NCBI GenBank assembly: GCA_036971475.1
Contig: JBAIZL010000001.1
Location: 109,250,350 to 109,314,349 of the forward strand
DNA from: Prosapia bicincta
Taxonomy: Eukaryota; Arthropoda; Insecta; Hemiptera; Cercopidae
Direction: 5' to 3'
Length of the DNA: 64,000 bases
Positions 23,101 to 34,549 of the stretch are shown one piece after another. A program made the position numbers and the translations under genes. The first letter of the stretch is position 1; each line of letters opens with the position of its first letter. A model generated the notes under the pieces. That model had not been told where the DNA came from. It searched no databases and worked only from the letters and a program-made list of their open reading frames with translations.

Positions 23101-23570
23101 CAGTAAAACAATGTTTGGTTCGATTGGTAAATATTTGGAACAAATTACCATCAAAATCGGTTTATCTTAGTTAATAGGTTTTTGCAAAATATTATCTACC
23201 TTAAATAAAAATAGTTTTTAATTTTAACAATCCTTATACGAATTACAGTATTTTAATACTTTGCTGATCTCTTTTTATATTTAAGCTCCTACTGGAAGTT
23301 AATTGCTAGATTGTGTTTGTAAACATATAAGGAATAATTATTATTATAGATGCAATAACAGCGTCCTACATAAGGATCGTGATTTCGGAATACTCAAGCC
23401 ATCTGAATTGCAATATTAAATCTCTTTGCTTTAAACTATTCATGTAAAAGTATATATGTCAGTACAAGTATGTGTCAAGAATAAACTCTTCCCTCTAATT
23501 CCTACAGAGAGTAGGGTTACATCAGTTTGCATACCTGAATAAGTTATGCCATAATATCCAGCCGTCGTGG
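20110..23570. other. AT-rich spacer, no gene recognised
   Basis: The longest frame is 122 codons (22541-22909, minus), rich in Phe, Leu, Ile and Tyr with a hydrophobic middle. Its composition is what AT-rich chance translation gives, and no family motif is visible. No splice, RNA or repeat feature could be supported. Confidence 0.5.
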
Positions 23571-23576
23571 AGTACC

Positions 23577-23579
<3 letters not shown>

Positions 23580-23636
<57 letters not shown>
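23580..23636. repeat. (TA)n microsatellite
   Basis: About 28 TA units ending exactly where the 23.6-kb inverted repeat begins. Confidence 0.96.
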
Positions 23637-23638
<2 letters not shown>

Positions 23639-23973
23639 TTCACTATATGTACTTAAACATGAGTCTTACTTGGTATTTATGCAGGTTAACTTTCAAAGAT
23701 TGGTAGTATCCCTATCATCGGGCATCACTGACCGAGGTTTGTAGTAGACTGCGAGCTGTGTGGAATTTCCGTTGTCACAAGGTGTGGTGTGCTGTTATAG
23801 TATATTACGCTGTTATAGAACGTTACACCTTGTGACAACGGAAATTCCACACAGCTCGCAGTCTACTACAACCCCCGGTCAGTGATGCCCGATGATGTAG
23901 ACACTATCAATCTTTGAAAGTTAACTCGCATAAATACCAAGTAAGATTCTTGTTTAAGTACATATAGTGAAAG
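23637..23973. mobile_element. 337-bp inverted repeat with hammerhead-like motif in each arm
   Basis: Arms 23637-23785 and 23825-23973 are 149 bp each and nearly exact reverse complements, around a 39-base spacer in which GCTGTTATAG occurs twice. TA microsatellites flank both sides (23580-23636, and 24004-24039 after a shared tail ending GTGTTGCA). Each arm carries CCGATGA, one extra base, a stem II region, GAAA and AGTTAAC, so the element is a tail-to-tail pair. Truncated relatives lie at 13.59 kb and 34.55 kb. No coding capacity. Read as a Penelope-like terminal unit by structure; a MITE is the alternative. Confidence 0.8.
23877..23929 (+). ncRNA. hammerhead-like motif (U4 to C variant), right arm
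   Basis: Core CCGATGA replaces CTGATGA, with an extra T before stem II. GAAA is followed by the palindrome AGTTAACT as stem III and then C, giving a CUC cleavage triplet. The closing stem I GCAT pairs exactly with ATGC just upstream of the core. Stem II is weakened in this copy (TAGAC against ATCTTT) but is six pairs in the 34.65-kb copy. The U4 to C change hits an invariant hammerhead base, so this copy is probably inactive. Confidence 0.45.
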
Positions 23974-24000
23974 TGATAAGTGAATACAAGAAAAAAGTGT

Positions 24001-24003
<3 letters not shown>

Positions 24004-24039
<36 letters not shown>
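24004..24039. repeat. (TA)n microsatellite
   Basis: About 18 TA units immediately after the TTGCA tail of the 23.6-kb family. Confidence 0.95.
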
Positions 24040-24046
<7 letters not shown>

Positions 24047-24059
24047 CTAATTTTATCTA

Positions 24060-26570
24060 GATTCACAATCCTTTCCTATCTTTGTAATATATGTAATTAT
24101 GAAACAAACAGTTTATATATACACAGCTTTTTGAGAAAAAATTAAACTCTAAATGGTGAGTAAAAATACTCGTACAAATAGAGAGTCCTTCTTGCAGGAT
24201 TATTGTTTCTAAGACCAGAATTTATATAAAATTTTAGACAACATCTTTGTACAGTTTTTATTTTAATAAAAAGAAAAAAAGTTTAAGTTGAATATATGTT
24301 GATCAAATACCATGTTTTATAATTACTATGAAATAAAATTTAAAAAAATATTTTGTCTTGCACAGTATGTAATTTATTATGTGTGCACGGAGTAATGACA
24401 TTCTCTAAGTTTGAACCAAGCCAGATTACTACTGTCAAGTATTTAAAATCATTTAATAACAACCATAATACTCCATTGGATATTTCTATTGATAATTGAA
24501 ACTAGTATTTATCTTTGTAAAGTTTATATAAGCATTTACACGTATAAATTATAGTTGTTACTGTTAACTATATTACTATATATATTTCAGCTAAGTTATT
24601 TACGGCTTGCCATAAATTTGGAATGAAATAAACAATGAATAAGACTCTTATTGAAGATGTTTACGTTATTTCAAGCCTTGTTTTTCCAAATGTTTACTTA
24701 AATTGTACATGTTCATAACTTTTGTACTACGGGTTTTATAATATTATTATGCTGTAATATAACATAATATACTATTTAGACATAAATAAATACAACTAAT
24801 GTGCTATATATCTGTAGGCTATCGTACTACAAAGGTTGTGTTATGTTTCGAATTGTAAGTCAATGACAAAAAGATCGGTTCCACAGGTTATCCCGTTAGA
24901 TGTGTACTAATTAACTCCTTGCAATTTGCCGTTAAAGAAATCATTGTATTGTTTAAAAATCCGTTGTAATTGTCCCACTTTGAGGTTACACTTTGATTTC
25001 GATGAGTCGTGAAATTCATTCAACAGTTTTAATGATGCACCAACTTAAATATTGGAACACCTATTTAAAACCGAAGAGTATGTTGTTTTACCTGTTTGTT
25101 ATAAATAAAGGACAAATAGTAATAATTTGTAAGGACAAATAAAGTTAAATTAGATAACTATAAATTAGTAGCAACGTCCTCTCTATACGTAATTTAAATC
25201 GGGACAGTAATTCGGTAATACAAGTTATATCTTTTATTTAAATTATAAGAAGTGGTTTTGATAACCGCAAACAGTGGAAGGTATAACACTTCTTAAAGTT
25301 ACACATTGACGTCATTTCTAAATGTTACTATTAGGAGGCATACGTTCTTGAGAATGCTAACACTTAGAAAAGCTTAGAATATTCTGATTTTTGTTACTGA
25401 AAGTTACTTCTTTGAATTACACACATATACTAAACATATACACTAGTGCGTGTGAGAAATGGTGTTTTAAATCTGCCAAATTAGAAAAAATAAAATTCAT
25501 TTTAATTTTTAACGAATTTTTATAAAGAAAACATTTTAACAAATGTATTATATTTTCTCCGATAAATCAAAAAATTATACTTAAAAAATGCATATATTTA
25601 ATTAAAGCATTTGAATTATTCATTTGAAATTGGATTAGCTCCAAGTTAAAGCCTGTTTTCGAATCGCTACTTGTTTTAAAGAATAAACAATTAGTTTAGT
25701 ACGTAAAGGAGGAAATCGTCTATTTGCATCAATATTAGGCAAACCAGATTAACTATAGTTATAAATTTAAAGATTGAATATAACCGTGGGATAGACATAA
25801 TAATTATTGTTATAAATATTGAACAATAATTCACTTAAACTAATATTGTTTGCTTATAACAGATGGACTCTCCTGGCTTATAGTTTAGAAAAGTTTCAAC
25901 ATATGCATATTTCACAAAATATATTTTCATTCAGGCCATTACAATCTGCAGTTTTCTCATGTATTCGAAGTTTATTAAATTTTTTTGTAGATAGTTTTAT
26001 TATTGTGGAATATTTTACAAATTAAAACGAGTAATAAATGTAGTCATATAAAAGCTCAAAATTCTTTTCTGATACAATAGTCTCACTGTGGTATTTATTT
26101 ATATTTTCCACACATTCTGCTGACATGACCCAGCTGAGGATTTTTGTTGATTATTTGTAATTGTATTACTTAATTACAAGTAATTGAAAATAACGCTTGG
26201 CTTTCAATCAGTATATTCAATTAGCGTATTCATAGTTCAACTAAACGTTCTGATTGGAAAGTTTTTTAAAATTTGTTTACTAAGCTAATTTTAATCATTT
26301 TGCCTATCTAATTTTAGAATACTAAATAATAGGTATATTTTCACGGTTGTATGTAAAATTGTTTTAATTATTTGTACAAACCATCAAGTAAATTATTCAA
26401 ATTTTCAATTTTTTTTTATTAGCCCACACTCTCCTGATATATATCTTGTACAAATTTTCAATCATTAATAAATTAACGGTTGTATATATCCAATAAAGTT
26501 TAAATACATTTCGTTAACCTGTAGTGGATGCCAATTGATGTCAACAATTATTCTATTATTAATTATAAAA
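24060..26570. other. AT-rich spacer, no gene recognised
   Basis: Only short AT-driven frames, for example 68 codons at 25819-26025. No repeat or RNA feature could be supported. Confidence 0.5.
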
Positions 26571-26576
26571 ATTAAT

Positions 26577-26650
26577 GGGTCTAGGCCGGATTCGAACTGA
26601 ATATCTTCATGTTCAAAGTCTAGTGCTTTTTTCACTGAGCCGACGATTCC
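26577..26650 (-). pseudogene. tRNA-like sequence, degenerate (tRNA-Gln-like or SINE head)
   Basis: On the minus strand, GGCTCAGTGAAAAAAGC resembles a D-arm and A box. CTTTGAA has the layout of an anticodon loop with TTG (Gln), and AGTTCGAATCC matches the Pol III B box except at its first base, with spacing as in a tRNA. The acceptor stem does not pair, the anticodon stem has several mismatches and the T stem is broken, so this is not a functional tRNA. A tRNA pseudogene or the head of a tRNA-derived SINE fits best. The 79-codon minus frame across it is a by-product. Confidence 0.55.
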
Positions 26651-26699
26651 ATACCTAGCAGTATAGGTTACATAGAAGTATATGGATTTTTCTTTTGCT

Positions 26700-28060
26700 T
26701 CCATTGGATTGTCATCGAAACCTCCACTGTACGACCTTTAATTGATGTCATGGTTACCATACAATATCATAAATAATGCTCAAAAAATAAAAATGAATGA
26801 AAAGAATAAAATAAACGAACTGGATTAACGGTATTGAACCTTTTTTCACAAACGGGCATTGCGAAAGGAAAGCGAAAAAAACTCTAACACATGCAAACGA
26901 AAAAAACGTGCATGTCCAACACCATACATGGGAAAACAATGAAAAATTGCATAGATATTCGCTTTTTATTTTTCTACCTAATATTGTTACTCTGACATAC
27001 GTATATACATAAGAGAAATAAAAGTAACAACTTTCTTTGTTGACATTAGGAATTGACTTTTAAATATAAATTTTTATGCTACTTGTTTTAATTTTATATT
27101 ACACACTAAGTTATATAATGAAGTTACAAGTTGTTATGAAAATCATTTTATAATATTATAATGGCTTCCCACGTGAAAGGTAAAATTAAACCTATTTCCC
27201 TGTAAAATACCCCTTCAGATTTCTGTCCAGTCACTTGCTTCCTCATTCCTCGGTTTAAAACAATGTGATGGAGGTGGAACTATGCTTTGAGGAATGCGAT
27301 AATCGATTATACAAGAATGCTCTAATTATTTAGCTATGGCGCTTGAAAACCTATGAAAAAATGCTGCTAAAAGAAGTATCTTCAATGCAATTTAATATTT
27401 TACCAATCAGTATGTTAGGAATATTTAAATATATTTAAAGGTAGTCTCTTTAGACACACCACATCAATAAGTTTATTCTATTATGATTTTTCACCGTAGT
27501 AAATTTGTTAGTTAAATGTTTAACCTCATAACATATATTGAATAATATTTTGTTTGCTTCCTAAGAAACAATATTTAAAGTGTTATGTATTGGTATTCCT
27601 CTACAAAAAAGGTGACAGATACTTGTTAAAATCTTTAAAAAGGCACTAAACTAGAGACTTAAATATGTTATACAGTAGAACTGATAATTTTTCTGTTGTT
27701 GAGGAGAAACTATTATTTTCTTAGGAGAAAAATTGTTTTTATTAGCTGTAACACGATTTATAGGGTCTTTTATATTTTGTAATCAACCGGATAGTTATCT
27801 TGTTATTTTTGTTTCTATATCTTTAAAATAAATGGAAAAATGTTTAAACTGAATCCTTAAAAAAAGTCTTCCTAAGTCGTTTCCCAAATATATTTGTTTT
27901 CATGCCTTCTTATTTGGTCTACATTTTACTAGCTCGTCTCTATATCATCACCACAATCCATTATTGTTCTTCCTCTAAACCATTCTCTGCAAGATCTTCG
28001 GTAAACTTTTGTTTAATCCACAGTTTATCTAAGCGTTTATTACAATACTCATATACACTC
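26700..28060. other. AT-rich spacer
   Basis: Frames of 61 and 68 codons (26754-26939 minus, 27902-28108 plus) show no motif. Nothing else recognised. Confidence 0.5.
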
Positions 28061-28079
28061 GTGGCTCTCGGTATAGATC

Positions 28080-29070
28080 TGACTCAAAGCTACGACAGAA
28101 CCTCATGACACCCTACCGTGCATTGTGGTACAATGCTGTTGGAGAAGCGTGACTATTTACACGTATTTCGGAGGGTGAGTTGTTAGTGAGTACAAAGACT
28201 TGAAGGTAGTGATGGAGTTAGAGGTATTTTAGCGAATAAAGTAGTGAGATTTTTAACCATCAAGAAGGCGAAACCACGTTCGAGGGTGAGAGCCCGAATA
28301 GCGCTAAAAAGTCAAAACGTCCGTTTAATACGATTGAAAGAGTATGAAAGTAGAAACACCTAGACATTTTAAAGAATATGTTAGGTTTAAAATACTATAC
28401 TTATGTTATTAAAACTTGATACATAAATGAGGATGTACCACCGAAATTAAAACTAGAGATAATTTCGGTTGGTAACCGGAGATAGCTTTGGAGGTTTTTT
28501 CACATATAGCCGAATTCCGAAAAGTTTATTCCATCAGTAATTATTTTACAGATATTCCTGTAGCTGTTAATAATTTTATTAACAAAAAAGTGCACATTCA
28601 ACAGTTCAACCGTTTCTATAGTTTTGGCTTCTGTAGTTTTTAAACACTATGGTGGTTTCGTTATGGTGGATAGTCTATTAGAAGCAGTCTTAGCGGACAA
28701 TGATCACGCCTGTAACCAGAGTAGCTACAAAGCATGTTTTATTGCAGACGTAAAAGCAAGGATTTAGGTGTTTGGGGGGGGCTTGGTTTTCGCATCATTA
28801 AGATATAGGAAACTTACTCACTCCAAGAATGATTCTGTTAGAAGCCCACGACAATTAAGACACAGCTTTATGAACGATAAATACGGCCAGCCCATTAACA
28901 TTTACCCTGGGGCGTCATGTCAGTTGTATGTATTCCCTAGGTTCTGAGTGTCATCCATTGAATAATTTTCAGTCGTTGATGGAAATAAAAAAATTTTTTC
29001 CCCTCACACCTCTTTTTCTTTTCCTATTTTGCAAATGTCTTCTATTGTTGTCTACTTTTGGGTCCCTGAG
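28080..29070. other. less AT-rich block without recognised gene
   Basis: Base composition is more balanced from 28080 to about 28330 and from 28620 to 29000, with a run of eight G at 28774-28781. GGAGGGTGAGTT at about 28170 would be a good splice donor, but I find no matching exon, so no gene is called. It may hold an exon or a decayed transposon. Confidence 0.3.
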
Positions 29071-29099
29071 GGACAACTAATGCAATACAACACTAAGTG

Positions 29100-30830
29100 A
29101 TTTTGGTTACTAAATCTAGTAGACTATGCCAACAGTTTATAGGGCAAGACAGTTTCAAATAGGACTCCTATTCCAATCTTAGCCGGATATCTCCTCTTCT
29201 TCCACGCTCTAATAGTCAAAGATTTCACGATTTGTCCCAATTTATTATGCTTTTTGTATAATCTCACTAATATGTTTAATTAGCGTGGTGACCTTTCCTA
29301 GTGCTAAATATTATTATTTAAATAGGCTATTATTTAATAAATTTTAAGTTAATTTCTGTGATCTCCTGACTTCTCCAGCAATGTCAATACAATTGTCGCT
29401 TTCCGGCTGGACCCCTTCTCTTTGAATCTTTGTTCCAATCTTTACACGCCCATTTAACTAGGTTTTATTTAACAAATTTGTTTAACTGTGAGAGCTTGGC
29501 GTTTTTATGAATACACTAATAACAATAAGGCAAGTGTGAAACCTGTTAAGAGTACAAAACAACAATTAAAGTACCCGTCCTGCGTAAAGTACAACTTGAA
29601 TAAAGGTTAAATCAACAAAGCTGTAAAGGATAAGAACTTTAATTAGGCAGCTGACTCTTGGTTAGAATAAAATATAAACCGCCTCTTTACAGTGTAATAT
29701 TACTCTGAAATATAAAGAGTTGAATTTGTTTACATTGTACACTCTACTAAATATGCCTGTAAAAAAAGTAACATTTATTCATCAAATTATATCAAACCTA
29801 GTTTGTTAGATCAAAATCAATGTAGACTACTAGAGCTAGTAATGATAGTAAAATACTATATCTAATTATTTCTTCAAAAATCCGAAAATGTTATCATTCA
29901 ATGACCTTCATTATTAAAAAAAGTAATAATAATTAATAAAGGTAGATGAAAATTAGTATAATAAAAAATAAATATTTTCTTTAAAACGTAACGAAGGAAT
30001 TAAACTCAATGCAATATAAATACACAAATGCATTAAAAAAAACAAAGTACTTTAGATAGAGATAAACTAAAATAATATTAGGTGTTGTCATTACCAGTTT
30101 GTGTATATTAAAAAATGTGTCATTCATTGTGACGAATAAGTACAATAATTCATTATTGCCGAGTTGTAGACATTTCCTGAAATCGTTCTAATGATATTTC
30201 TCTTGTTACGGCTATTTTAAATTGCTAATAGTTTTTAAATAATATTTTATGTTTTTGATTAATAAGCTAATGGTTACTTTTTATTTATTGGAATTATTGT
30301 TTCTTTATTAATACATTGTGTTTTAATGTTGTAATTCATATCTACTTCCAAACTTTATTTTAAACTTTGATTGACCGATATTGTTATAGTTTTTAGAACA
30401 ATCATGTTTGGTTTCGAATTTTGCCAAAGATAACTACATATTTATAAGGGAAATTATCATTTACGTATTTCCAATTACAAAATTGGTTTCGTCAAACCAT
30501 TTTTAAGGTAAAGTAAAAACTAAACCTAAATGAAGATATAAAAATATTAATTTAATTTGTTATAAATAATAGTTTACAGAAATATAAAAGTAACTAAACA
30601 TAAAATGGTTCACACTTTTATTTTAACGATTGATAAGAAACAATACAATAAAAACAATAATATGATAACAGCCTAAAATGTTATACAGGTAGGCTATAAT
30701 TTACTGAACCTATAAAGATTTTTTGTCAACTTGTCACTTATATTGTCTGTTTTAGTAACGCAAACTATAAAATTAATTCATTCATTTACAAAAGGAAAAA
30801 TTCCATTTATGTATAATGTTGTCTCTCTTC
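29100..30830. other. AT-rich spacer
   Basis: No gene, RNA or repeat recognised. Most of it is very AT-rich. Confidence 0.5.
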
Positions 30831-30840
30831 TTTTGATAAA

Positions 30841-30972
30841 TATAGTGTTGCGCTCTGGTGGTTTATACATGCACTTCTCGTTTATTGTCAGTACTTCCCG
30901 ATTTACGGGCTATAGTGCTGCGCTCTAGAACTAGTGCTTGTTTACTGTTAATACCACTTGCTGTCATCTACA
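30841..30972. repeat. imperfect tandem duplication, period about 70 bp
   Basis: TATAGTGTTGCGCTCTGG at 30841 recurs as TATAGTGCTGCGCTCTAG at 30911. It is followed in both units by a TGC...TTG/TTC, TTTATTGTCAGTAC or TTTACTGTTAATAC segment. The second unit has small deletions. Two copies only. Confidence 0.6.
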
Positions 30973-31128
30973 CCAAACAATAAACTTTCATAACCATAGT
31001 TTATCACTCCACATTATTTTAATATTCTTTCAGTAATAAATTTATATATTTAAATAAGTATAGTTTTATTCTGCAATCTATAGATCATGAGTCCATATGT
31101 ATATGAAGCCTTGTTATTAGATATATAT

Positions 31129-31199
31129 GTTTTGTTTGTTTGTGTATGTGTGTGAATGAGTGTGTGTTTGTTTGTTTGTATGTTTGTTTGTGTGTGTGA

Positions 31200-31244
<45 letters not shown>

Positions 31245-31262
31245 GAAGAGAGAAAGAGAGAT
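31129..31262. repeat. (TG/TTTG)n followed by (GA)n microsatellite
   Basis: A degenerate TG and TTTG tract (31129-31212) passes directly into a (GA)n tract with GAAA interruptions. The Arg/Glu frame and the Ser/Leu frame across it are artefacts. Confidence 0.93.
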
Positions 31263-31683
31263 TCTATTCAATACCAACCCAAACCCAAACTCGTGTCTCC
31301 CGTTTGGGTGACTATCGACAGGAAGTCGAGGACGAGGAGAGGGTGGAGGTGTTGCCAGGTCATTCTCAAAAATTATTTCAATACTTATTAATACTTTTTA
31401 GTGAATAGTATAAATAACAACAATTGTAAATATTGCGTTCACAGAAGCGTAGTAATAGAGATTAGTAATGGTTTGGGGCGGGTAGACTCCGATTTATGGT
31501 CCCGATAGGGATGACGGCAGTGCTTGATGTTTTATAGACGACGAATACACAATTTACTATCTAAGAGCCAAGTGCCAGATTATAAAATTTAATTTATAAG
31601 AGTCTGTAAGAAGCCCATACAGTATGACTTGAGCTGTTATCTGGCTCGCTCCTGGGACAAGTCAATATGCCAACCAGACACTA

Positions 31684-31754
31684 CGGTATTGAACTCTTTT
31701 CCGGAATCATTTACCACCTTCCAAACGGCTACGATTATCGTAGATTCAATACCG
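31684..31754. repeat. nested inverted repeats (cruciform-capable)
   Basis: CGGTATTGAA (31684-31693) pairs exactly with TTCAATACCG (31745-31754). Inside lies a second perfect hairpin CTACGA/TCGTAG (31729-31743) with a three-base loop. The surroundings (31440-31900) are less AT-rich. It could be part of a decayed DNA transposon; no frame supports a gene. Confidence 0.5.
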
Positions 31755-31899
31755 ATTCTGAAAGGTCGAATCATAGTGGTGTAATTTCACCTTTATTTAA
31801 TAAAGATTGTCGTTATTTAAGGGCCGAACCCTAAGACTAAGGGCCAGTTCTGAGTGAGCATAAACCCAAAGCCGTTAGACTTTGATAGTCTAAACACAG

Positions 31900-32730
31900 T
31901 TCAGAATATTTGGTTTACTCCTTCTGTAGATCTATTCTGAATCAATGGGTTAGGTTATAGAATAATAACCCTGATAAATAGGGTTAAGTTAGTTAGAGAA
32001 ATTGTTTAGTCTTGGTTTTCAGATAAAGTTTTAATAACGTTTCAGTAATCGCTTCATGACGTTTCTTTATTTTAAATTTAACTAAGATATCAATTACTTT
32101 TACCTCAATAATATAAAATACATCACAAGAGTTTAAAGATGTGATGAATAGTTTAGTATACAACTGTGGCATTTCTTAGAAATTAGTTTTTCCTAATAAG
32201 TGGATAATGAGCTATGGTAATTTTTTCACTTCTTCTGCAAGTTCATTTCACTTATCAAATAAAAGTTGGACGAGGTATCTAGTTACTATTTCAAACGGCT
32301 TTTTTTCTAACTCATAATTTTTAAAAACTAAGGAACTCATTTTCTTTTATTCTTTTGTTTTTCAGGATCGTGCAGGCTCTTTCAAACTCTGATTGTGAAC
32401 ATGAACCAAATGTATTCTAGAGTCTGAATAAGTAGAGGCCATGTTAGTCACAAATTCACATAGATTGTTATAAGTTGCAATAATAATAAAAGCAGAACTT
32501 ACCAGTTTGGGTCAAAACATGCACTTTTAGTAATCAGCAGTTGCAAGGAGATCTGCAAACAAATGAAAATAAATTTTTAGAATGGATAAGAACCACAATA
32601 TTATTTCTAAATTATATAAAGTGTGTGTTGTTATTATTAAAAAGAATTATATTATCAAATAATTAATTATTATTTATAATTATTAAACACCTATTACATA
32701 AACACAATAGCATGTTTCTCATTGTAAATA
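31900..32730. other. AT-rich spacer
   Basis: No gene or repeat recognised. Confidence 0.5.
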
Positions 32731-32740
32731 TACTCTAGAC

Positions 32741-33367
32741 CATGGGTTCCCAAACTGATGAGCTCACTCAACTTAAGGCAAGTCAGGAGAGCGCGAGGCC
32801 GGTTGGAAAATGGTAAGATGAATTCTCGTTTAGTTAAAATTTGAGTACACAATTTATCAGAATTTCCACTAAATTTACACTTAAGATTTTTTTACGTGGG
32901 TAATTTTGTTGACCATGATGTTCAGAAAATTAAAATGGAATATGTGCATTTATAAAAGTAAAGGTTGTGCAAATTTTTTAACTTGAAATTAAATCATCAT
33001 GATAGCTTGAAAGGAGTTTTCAGCATTTTTTTACAATAGAAACAAAATATAAAATTAAACTTGATATTGTGCCCTTACTAAAATACTACCTCAAATAGGC
33101 AGGCTAGTGAAAAAATGCTAGCTCTTCCATCTCACTAACAGAATTTCCTCTTGTCAGTTTAAATTTACCTTGCATATTAAAACTTGAAATGTTATATCAT
33201 GTTTCTTGTGAAAATATGTATAAATAAATAAATTGTTTTCAATATGTGTGATATTTGTTTCTTTTCCATTTACCTTTACCATGTATTTATAGTGTAAAGT
33301 GGAAGGGCAGTGATAGGCTTTTATTTCAAGGAAAAGGGCGTGGTACCAAAAGTTTTGGAAACCCCTG
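32741..33367. mobile_element. non-autonomous hAT-like transposon (MITE), 627 bp
   Basis: The left end CATGGGTTCCCAAACTGATG and the right end, read inward on the minus strand as CAGGGGTTTCCAAAACTTTT, form imperfect terminal inverted repeats of the CAGGGGTTCCCAAAC type common in hAT elements. The flanking octamers CTCTAGAC (32733-32740) and CTCTAAAT (33368-33375) agree at six of eight positions, as expected for an aged 8-bp hAT target duplication; the first fits the nTCTAGAn preference reported for hAT. The interior has no transposase frame. It is probably a deletion derivative mobilised in trans. Confidence 0.65.
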
Positions 33368-33379
33368 CTCTAAATAACA

Positions 33380-34110
33380 ACATTTCATATAATTTAGTTA
33401 AATGTTAACCTCAAATTTCCTTAAATATTTTTTTCAAGAAATATTTATATTTGTGTCACATTGAAAAACTTATAACCAAATTAGTTTACCAAATTAAGGA
33501 ATAAAGTTTTTAAATAGCATACACAGCATTTTGTTATTTCCGAACGAGATTATTACTATATTTAATGTCAACATTCAATGTTTTACTTGAATTAATTAAA
33601 TGTGTTTATATAAATTTTCTTTTCTCTGTATATAAAATATTCGATTTCCAATTATATAAACCAATAAAAATTTATTTGGCCATCTCAACATTTATTTTTA
33701 AGGATAGCGTTTTTAAAAATAACTATTAAATTATTCGGTTTCTTATAATGATTAGATACACAACAGTGTATTCTGTAGCGAGTATTGATTAAGCCCATTG
33801 CGATGTGTGCTTGTAAACTTTAAAATATAGAAGAAAACTGGATTACCTTTTGGCAACGTATAGTTCTTATTTACACGATAGAACGGTTTTACGTCAAATA
33901 TCAAGCAACACTTGGTACAAGCGACAAGCAAAACGTAGTCAATTTCCACAAACGTTCATTTACGGGATAGTAGCCAAATATACATGGGGACTTGATACTT
34001 AAATTTAAAATGTTCATTGGCCACTGAAATTTAAGAAATACTTTTAGTAGAATGTTTTCGGGTATTTGTCAATCTTTCAACTATTTCTCAATCTTCTGAA
34101 TGATTTTGAG
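33380..34110. other. AT-rich spacer
   Basis: A 65-codon minus frame at 33752-33949 has no recognisable motif. Nothing else seen. Confidence 0.5.
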
Positions 34111-34117
34111 ACTACAA

Positions 34118-34118
<1 letters not shown>

Positions 34119-34203
<85 letters not shown>

Positions 34204-34204
34204 A

Positions 34205-34243
<39 letters not shown>
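34119..34243. repeat. (TA)n microsatellite with phase shifts
   Basis: TA tract interrupted by TTATATA steps at irregular intervals. It lies about 30 bases left of the 34.3-kb inverted repeat. Confidence 0.95.
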
Positions 34244-34247
<4 letters not shown>

Positions 34248-34321
34248 TCGCAATATGTATTCTTGTGTATTAATAAAGAACTAAGTCAAAATACAAATAC
34301 AAGAATTATAATTGAATTTAC

Positions 34322-34368
34322 AATTCAAAGCTTTTCGTTGGCTAACAGTATCAACATCATCAGGAATA
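34322..34368 (-). ncRNA. hammerhead ribozyme motif, left arm of 34.3-kb palindrome
   Basis: On the minus strand: core CTGATGA, extra T, stem II GTTG/CAAC with AT-rich loop, GAA, stem III AAG/CTT, cleavage triplet UUU, then GAAT closing with ATTC upstream as a four-pair stem I. All invariant core bases are present. The right-arm copy (34382-34428, plus) keeps the core and a five-pair stem II, but its stem I has lost the first pair. Confidence 0.6.
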
Positions 34369-34381
34369 TTAAACCTGTTTA

Positions 34382-34428
34382 TATTCCTGATGATGTTGGT
34401 ACTGTTAGCCAACGAAAAGCTTTAAATT
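34382..34428 (+). ncRNA. hammerhead ribozyme motif, right arm of 34.3-kb palindrome
   Basis: Core CTGATGA at 34387-34393, extra T, stem II GTTGG/CCAAC, GAA from 34414, stem III AAG/CTT. The first base after the cleavage position is A opposite C, so stem I is reduced to about three internal pairs. Confidence 0.5.
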
Positions 34429-34471
34429 GTAAATTCAATTATAATTCTTGTATTTGTATTTTGACTTAGTT

Positions 34472-34474
<3 letters not shown>

Positions 34475-34538
<64 letters not shown>
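34475..34538. repeat. (TA)n microsatellite between two inverted-repeat elements
   Basis: About 31 TA units separating the 34.3-kb palindrome from the 34.55-kb element. The tract serves as the flank of both. Confidence 0.96.
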
Positions 34539-34539
<1 letters not shown>

Positions 34540-34549
34540 CTAGGTTTTG

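Larger units (their letters stand above)
34274..34476. mobile_element. 203-bp palindrome with hammerhead motif in each arm
   Basis: Arms of about 100 bp (34274-34374 and 34377-34476) are reverse complements with a few differences and a two-base centre. Both arms contain the AAAGCTTTTCGTTGG stem III and stem II block shared with the 15.6-kb palindrome, while the outer sequences differ, so the two are related but distinct subfamilies. The right arm runs straight into (TA)n, and (TA)n lies close on the left. No coding capacity. Confidence 0.8.

Noticed and set aside
28110..28330. Faint resemblance of GAAACCACGTTCGAGGGTGAG to a large-subunit rRNA stretch
   Set aside because: Only short stretches fit and the surrounding sequence does not follow the rRNA order; no rRNA gene called.
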